DNA of 64,000 bases from Akkermansiaceae bacterium UBA2367 (GTDB lineage: Bacteria; Verrucomicrobiota; Verrucomicrobiia; Verrucomicrobiales; DEV007): positions 46,846 through 110,845 of the forward strand of contig DDTJ01000042.1 of assembly GCA_002344525.1 (NCBI GenBank), given 5' to 3'. The translations under genes were made by a program, and so were the position numbers. The notes below the pieces were generated by a model that saw nothing but the letters and a program-made list of their open reading frames with translations, did not search any database and had not been told where the DNA came from. The number at the start of each line of letters is the position of its first letter. Position 1 is the stretch's first letter. Below are positions 60,242 through 64,000 of the stretch, piece by piece.

Positions 60242-61585
60242 GTGAACGCTCCTCCCCGTATCGTCTACCTCACCGCCGGAGCCGGCGGCATGTATTGCGG
60301 CAGTTGCCTACGGGACAACGCCCTCGCGGGCGCTCTCTCCGCGCTCGGCTGGGACGTCACCCTGCTGCCGCTCTACACCCCCATCCGCGTGGACGAGGAG
60401 GACCGCTCCGTCGACCAGATTTTCTTCGGCGGGATCAACGTCTACCTCCAGCAGAGGATTCCGCTGTTCCGCCATCTGCCCGCCTTTCTCGACCGCTGGC
60501 TCGACCATCCCGCCCTCATCCGCCGCGTCGCCTCGCGCGCCGTCGCGGTGAGCGCGAAGGAGCTGGGTTCGCTGACCCTCTCGATGGTCAAAGGCGAGCA
60601 TGGCCATCAGCGCAAGGAGGTGCGCCGCCTTGTCGAATGGCTGCGCGACGTGGCCAAGCCCGATCTGATCTGCCTGACCAACCTCCTCGTGGGTGGCTCC
60701 ATCCCGGCGCTGCGGCGCGAGCTCGGTGTGCCCGTGCTCGTGACCCTCCAAGGCGACGACGTTTTCCTCGACGAACTGGAGGAGCCGTGGCGCTCGGGCG
60801 TGCTCGCGGAGATGCGCCGGCTCGCGCAGCAGGCCGATGGGTTCATCACCTTCTCCGGGCATTATCGGAGCCACATGGGGGAATTGTTGGGGATCCCGGA
60901 GGAGCGCTTCCATCTCGTCCCCCTCGGTGTCTCCGTGTCCGAGTTCGACGAGGTGCTGGAGGCGAGGCGGTCGCGGCCTCCCGGCCAGGTCATGGGATAT
61001 TTCGCCCGCCTCTCCCCGGAGAAGGGCTTCGATCTGGCTGTGGGCGCTTTTCTCGAACTCGCCCCCCGCTTCCCCGGCCTGCGATTCCACGCCGGAGGCT
61101 GGCTCTCGGAGAAGGATCGCGCCTTCTGGAAGGCACAACTCGCCCGTATCGAGGCGGCGGGCCTTTCCGGGCGCTTCCGGCACGTCGAGGCGCCCGACGG
61201 CGCGGCGAAGCTGGATTTCCTCCGCGAGATCGACCTTTTCACCGTTCCCGCCCGCTTCGTCGAGCCGAAGGGCATCTACGCCCTGGAGGCCATGGCCTGC
61301 GGCCTGCCCGTGGTCGTGCCGGACCGGGGGGCCTTCCCCGAGATGATCGCCTCGGGCGGAGGGGGCTTGCTTTGCCGTCCCGAGGACGCTTCCGATCTCG
61401 CCGCGAAACTCGGGGAATTGCTGGAGGAGCCGGGCAAAGCCACCGCGCTCGGCGGGCAGGGTCGTGCTTGGGTGGAGCGGACGAACGGGCGAGAAGCTAT
61501 GGCGCGAGCGACGGCGGCGGTCTTCGAGAGGGTCTTGTCGGAGAGGCTCGGGAATCTGACACTCCGTGCTCGCAGTGCCTCGTAG
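60242..61585 (+). CDS. glycosyltransferase family 4-like protein
   Basis: A 447-residue GT-B glycosyltransferase. The N-terminal donor/acceptor loop YLTAGAGGMYCGSCLRDNAL (about 9-28) and the C-terminal GT1/GT4 signature VPARFVEPKGIYALEAMACG (about 337-356) with the EPKG...EAMA pattern are clear; MGYFARLSPEKGFDLAVGAF marks the nucleotide-sugar half. The start is a GTG at 60242. The product is probably an exopolysaccharide, glycolipid or glycogen-like polymer; nothing near fixes it. Divergent from tetR. Confidence 0.87.
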   Translation: MNAPPRIVYLTAGAGGMYCGSCLRDNALAGALSALGWDVTLLPLYTPIRVDEEDRSVDQIFFGGINVYLQQRIPLFRHLPAFLDRWLDHPALIRRVASRAVAVSAKELGSLTLSMVKGEHGHQRKEVRRLVEWLRDVAKPDLICLTNLLVGGSIPALRRELGVPVLVTLQGDDVFLDELEEPWRSGVLAEMRRLAQQADGFITFSGHYRSHMGELLGIPEERFHLVPLGVSVSEFDEVLEARRSRPPGQVMGYFARLSPEKGFDLAVGAFLELAPRFPGLRFHAGGWLSEKDRAFWKAQLARIEAAGLSGRFRHVEAPDGAAKLDFLREIDLFTVPARFVEPKGIYALEAMACGLPVVVPDRGAFPEMIASGGGGLLCRPEDASDLAAKLGELLEEPGKATALGGQGRAWVERTNGREAMARATAAVFERVLSERLGNLTLRARSAS

Positions 61586-61652
61586 CGAAATTCGTGAGAA
61601 TTTCGACGGGCGTCCTATGGGCTGCGGCGGGGAGAAGTTCTCACGAACTTCT
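61586..61652. repeat. pair of inverted hairpins with complementary loops
   Basis: CGAAATTC-GTGA-GAATTTCG (61586-61605) starts directly after the glycosyltransferase stop; AGAAGTTC-TCAC-GAACTTCT (61633-61652) follows. Both stems are perfect, and the GTGA and TCAC loops are complementary, so the hairpins could kiss. Confidence 0.7.
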
Positions 61653-61788
61653 CTACCTGCGCCCGCAGCTCGCATGTCTGTAAGCCCCGCCCAAGGTGAG
61701 CGGAGACGACAAGAGGCACTTGCAGCGTCCCCATTTTTCTCCACTGTGCTGAAATATCGGACCCCGGCGATTCGCCGCCCCCTTTTCC

Positions 61789-63012
61789 ATGCCCCGTTTC
61801 CCCATCACCATGCCCCAGCTTGGCGAGTCCATCGCCGAAGCGACCATCCGCGAAATTCTCGTCGCGCCCGGCGAGACGGTGAAGGCGGACCAGAACCTCT
61901 TCGAAGTCGAGACCGACAAGGCGGTGATGGAGGTCACCACCCCCTGCGGCGGCGTCATCGCCGAGATCACCGCCCTCGTCGGCACGAGCTACCCGGTCGG
62001 CTCGCCCATCGCCGTCATCGAGGCGAGCGAGGAGGACGCCCTCAAGGCCGGCCTCATCCGCCCTGCCGAGATCTCTGCGGCGGACGGCGGCGAGCCATCC
62101 GAGGCGAACCTCCACTTCGCCGTCTCCGAGCAGGATCTCATCGACCCCTCGGCCCCCGCCGCCGTGCAGCCCACCGTGGAGGGCGGCTTGCCCGTGCCGG
62201 TGCGCTCCAGCGTCTACCTCAGCCCGCGCCTCCGCCACCGCATGGAGGAGCTGGGGCTGAACTCCGCCGATCTCGCCGGGCTGCCCGGCAGCGGCGCGGG
62301 AGGGCGCGTCACCGTGGAGGATTTCGAAAAATTCATCAAGGCCCTCGACCAGAGCCGCATGACCGACGCCTCGCCCATGCGCATCGCAGTGGCCGACTCG
62401 ATGCGGCGGAGCTGGACCCGCCCCCTCGCCAGCGTGACCGTGCCGGTGGCCTTGGACGCCGTGCTGGCCCACCGCAGGAGCGTCGCGGCGAAGCCGGGGA
62501 TCAGCCTCTACGCGATGCGCGCCCTCGCCCTCGCCCTTTCCGAGAACACCGCCGTGGCCGGTCGTCTCATCGGCACGAAGATCGTCCATCCCCACGCCAT
62601 CGACATCGGCTTCGCCGTCGAGGCCGACGACGGCGTCCTCGTACCCGTGATCCGCCAGGTCGACCGGAAGACCCTGTCCGAACTGCAAGGCCCCTACGAC
62701 GGACTCATCGCCTTCGCGAAAGAGCGTCGTCTGCCCAAGGACGCGATGGGCGGCGGCATCGCCACGATCACGAACGTGGGGCCTTTCGGCATCACCGCCG
62801 CCAGCCCCATCCCCTTGCCCGAGCAGAACCTCGTCCTCGGCCTGATGGCGGGGCGAAAGATGCCGGTGTGGGACGAGGAGAAAGGCGCGTTCGTCCCCCG
62901 GATGGAGTCGAAGTTCATCCTCAGCTTCGACCACCGCATTCTCGACGGCGGGGCGGCGGGGCGGCTGCTGCAGCGCATCGGCCAGCTCCTCCAGGAGCCG
63001 GGTGGCCTGTGA
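61789..63012 (+). CDS. 2-oxoacid dehydrogenase E2 component (dihydrolipoamide acyltransferase)
   Basis: A 407-residue acyltransferase. The lipoyl domain covers residues 1-80 with the lipoylated Lys in VETDKAVMEV (about 44). The E3-binding domain is near 138-180 (SVYLSPRLRHRMEELG, LPGSGAGGRVTVEDFEKF). The catalytic domain follows, with the HxxxDG motif in SFDHRILDGGAAG (about 383). It could belong to the pyruvate, oxoglutarate or branched-chain complex; no E1 or E3 gene is nearby. Confidence 0.92.
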   Translation: MPRFPITMPQLGESIAEATIREILVAPGETVKADQNLFEVETDKAVMEVTTPCGGVIAEITALVGTSYPVGSPIAVIEASEEDALKAGLIRPAEISAADGGEPSEANLHFAVSEQDLIDPSAPAAVQPTVEGGLPVPVRSSVYLSPRLRHRMEELGLNSADLAGLPGSGAGGRVTVEDFEKFIKALDQSRMTDASPMRIAVADSMRRSWTRPLASVTVPVALDAVLAHRRSVAAKPGISLYAMRALALALSENTAVAGRLIGTKIVHPHAIDIGFAVEADDGVLVPVIRQVDRKTLSELQGPYDGLIAFAKERRLPKDAMGGGIATITNVGPFGITAASPIPLPEQNLVLGLMAGRKMPVWDEEKGAFVPRMESKFILSFDHRILDGGAAGRLLQRIGQLLQEPGGL

Positions 63013-63019
63013 GCGCCGC

Positions 63020-63760
63020 TCACGACCTCCGCCGGTAGGCCGCCGGGGTCAGGCCCATGTGGCGGCGGAAATGCTGGGTGAAGGCGCTCTGGTCGCAGAA
63101 GCCGAAATCGAGCGCGATTTCGGCGATGGGCTTGTCGCTGGTGCGCAGCGTTTCGCAGGCGGCTTGGACGCGGGTTTTGACGAGGAAGGTGCGCGGGTTC
63201 GTGCCGAAGACCTCGCGGAAGCGGCGGTTGAACTGGCGCACCGACATCCCCGTGCGCTTCGCCAGATCGGTTAGGTTGACGGGTTCGTGGAAATGCTCGC
63301 GCAGGTAGGCGACGGCGCGGTCGATCTGCTGGTGCGGGACGAAGGCCGATTTCCGCCCGGTGTAGCTCTGCACCGTGCCCATGACCCCGACGACGGAGCC
63401 GTCGCGGCCGAAGACGGGGAACTTGTTCGTGAAATACCAGTCGGGCAGGCCTTGACGGTTGAAGAAGAGCTCGACGATCTTGAGCTTCGGCTTGCCCGTG
63501 GCGACGACCTGCTCGTCGTCCTCGCGGAACTTGCGGGCGAGGCTCTCGGGGAAAAGCTCGAAGTCGTGCTTGCCGATCACCTCGGCCTCGGATTTCGCCC
63601 CGAGCCGCTCCCAGAAGGCCCGGTTCGCCGCGACGAGGCGGAAGTCCCGGTTCTTCGCGAAGAAGGAGACGCCGGGGAGGTGGTCGAAGAGCACCTCGAA
63701 ATGCGTCTCGGGCGAGAGCAGGAGGAGGAACTCGGACTTGATGGATTCCGGCGCGGTCAT
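63020..63760 (-). CDS. AraC family regulator with N-terminal PAS domain
   Basis: A 246-residue regulator. PAS spans about 20-125 (HLPGVSFFAKNRDFRLVAAN, VIGKHDFELFP, WYFTNKFPVFGRDGSVVGVM). AraC helix-turn-helix repeats lie in the last 100 residues: LTDLAKRTGMSVRQFNRRFR and IAEIALDFGFCDQSAFTQHF. The architecture is common in Verrucomicrobia and fits sensing of a small molecule to switch on a carbon-use operon. It converges on the E2 gene, 7 bp apart. Target unknown. Confidence 0.9.
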   Translation of the reverse strand: MTAPESIKSEFLLLLSPETHFEVLFDHLPGVSFFAKNRDFRLVAANRAFWERLGAKSEAEVIGKHDFELFPESLARKFREDDEQVVATGKPKLKIVELFFNRQGLPDWYFTNKFPVFGRDGSVVGVMGTVQSYTGRKSAFVPHQQIDRAVAYLREHFHEPVNLTDLAKRTGMSVRQFNRRFREVFGTNPRTFLVKTRVQAACETLRTSDKPIAEIALDFGFCDQSAFTQHFRRHMGLTPAAYRRRS

Positions 63761-63829
63761 GGTCCTCTGGGAATCCTACGTGATAGAGGGGAGGGGAGAA
63801 AGGGCGAAGAGGCGCGAGATTGCGCCGAC

Positions 63830-63937
63830 GACCGCTGATCTTCGCTGATTCCCGCTGATTTTTCCAAGCCCAAAAAAATCAGCGAAGATCCGCGTCAATC
63901 AGCGGTCGGCCACTTCGGATTTCGAGCTTCGGATTTT
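63830..63937. repeat. 10-bp-period palindrome plus 7-bp-period repeat
   Basis: GACCGCTGATC ... GATCAGCGGTC-type arms (63830-63907) enclose an A/T loop, as in the copy at 37284-37363; reversed GAAATCC heptamers (63913-63937) follow on the right. Confidence 0.75.
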
Positions 63938-63941
63938 CCCC

Positions 63942-63970
63942 TTGCCTCCAATCGCGGAAACCGTCATAAT
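63942..63970 (+). promoter_or_regulatory. promoter of the gene at the window end, leaderless
   Basis: TTGCCT (63942-63947) and CATAAT (63965-63970) are 17 bp apart, with an ATG 7 nt after the -10 box. Confidence 0.45.
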
Positions 63971-63977
63971 CCCGTCC

Positions 63978-64000
63978 ATGCCATCTTGGGAACCGCCCCT
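63978..64000 (+). CDS. start of a gene that runs off the window
   Basis: An ATG at 63978 begins MPSWEPP; the rest is outside the window. It is called only because a promoter with the same spacing as several others here precedes it. Confidence 0.3.

Overview
The window looks like a chromosomal segment of a GC-rich member of the Verrucomicrobiota (PVC superphylum). This rests on gene content and not on a marker gene. It carries two planctomycete/verrucomicrobial cytochrome-type gene sets (DUF1549/DUF1553 + DUF1501, and DUF1592-type + DUF1552), a neutral ceramidase-like protein, a Tat-exported phosphoesterase, a PAS-AraC regulator and many short intergenic repeats. No rRNA, tRNA, CRISPR array, prophage or intact IS is visible.

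Layout. 1-14.3 kb is mostly housekeeping: cytidylate kinase, pyruvate phosphate dikinase, lysine 2,3-aminomutase, a group III-like phosphofructokinase, a D,D-carboxypeptidase, an Lrp regulator with an aminotransferase, a sugar-type nucleotidyltransferase and HisC. It also holds a basic KPGR-repeat DNA-binding protein. 14.5-18.2 kb is the first cytochrome/DUF1501 pair, followed by an orphan Vsr endonuclease. 19.3-27.9 kb is on the minus strand: a serine hydrolase, a TPR protein, a transglutaminase/DUF58 pair and a large LamG-containing secreted protein.

28.0-37.2 kb is the most unusual part. Ten minus-strand genes, many overlapping by ATGA, read nrtR-like Nudix regulator, HCx5R phosphatase, DraG hydrolase, radical SAM protein, PLP aminotransferase-like protein, SAM methyltransferase, KptA/Tpt1 RNA 2'-phosphotransferase, second DraG, PncB and PncA. 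Known family chemistry suggests a loop in which NAD+ is consumed at nucleic-acid ends, ADP-ribose products are processed and nicotinamide is salvaged. The radical SAM, aminotransferase and methyltransferase genes add an unexplained biosynthetic branch. The promoter contains two GTGT-N7-ACAC palindromes 22 bp apart, and a 229-bp MITE-like element sits inside the operon.

37.4-43.3 kb holds a putative lipoprotein with a nuclease-like motif, an orphan UPF0175 protein, a phosphodiesterase, an XRE regulator and a DinG-type helicase. 43.4-49.2 kb is a MacAB-like export module flanked by two cysteine-rich exported proteins. 49.5-54.8 kb is the second cytochrome gene set. 54.8-64 kb holds a Fic protein, a Tat phosphoesterase, a ceramidase, an ECF sigma factor and a TetR regulator sharing related operators, a glycosyltransferase, a 2-oxoacid dehydrogenase E2 and an AraC-PAS regulator.

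The intergenic DNA is rich in repeats of several kinds: GTAG-stem-loop REP elements, 7-bp-period repeats, 10-bp-period palindromic elements including a near-identical 100-bp pair, a MITE, and a 70-bp dispersed repeat. Several genes have a sigma70-like promoter whose -10 box lies only 4-10 nt before the start codon, which suggests frequent leaderless mRNAs.
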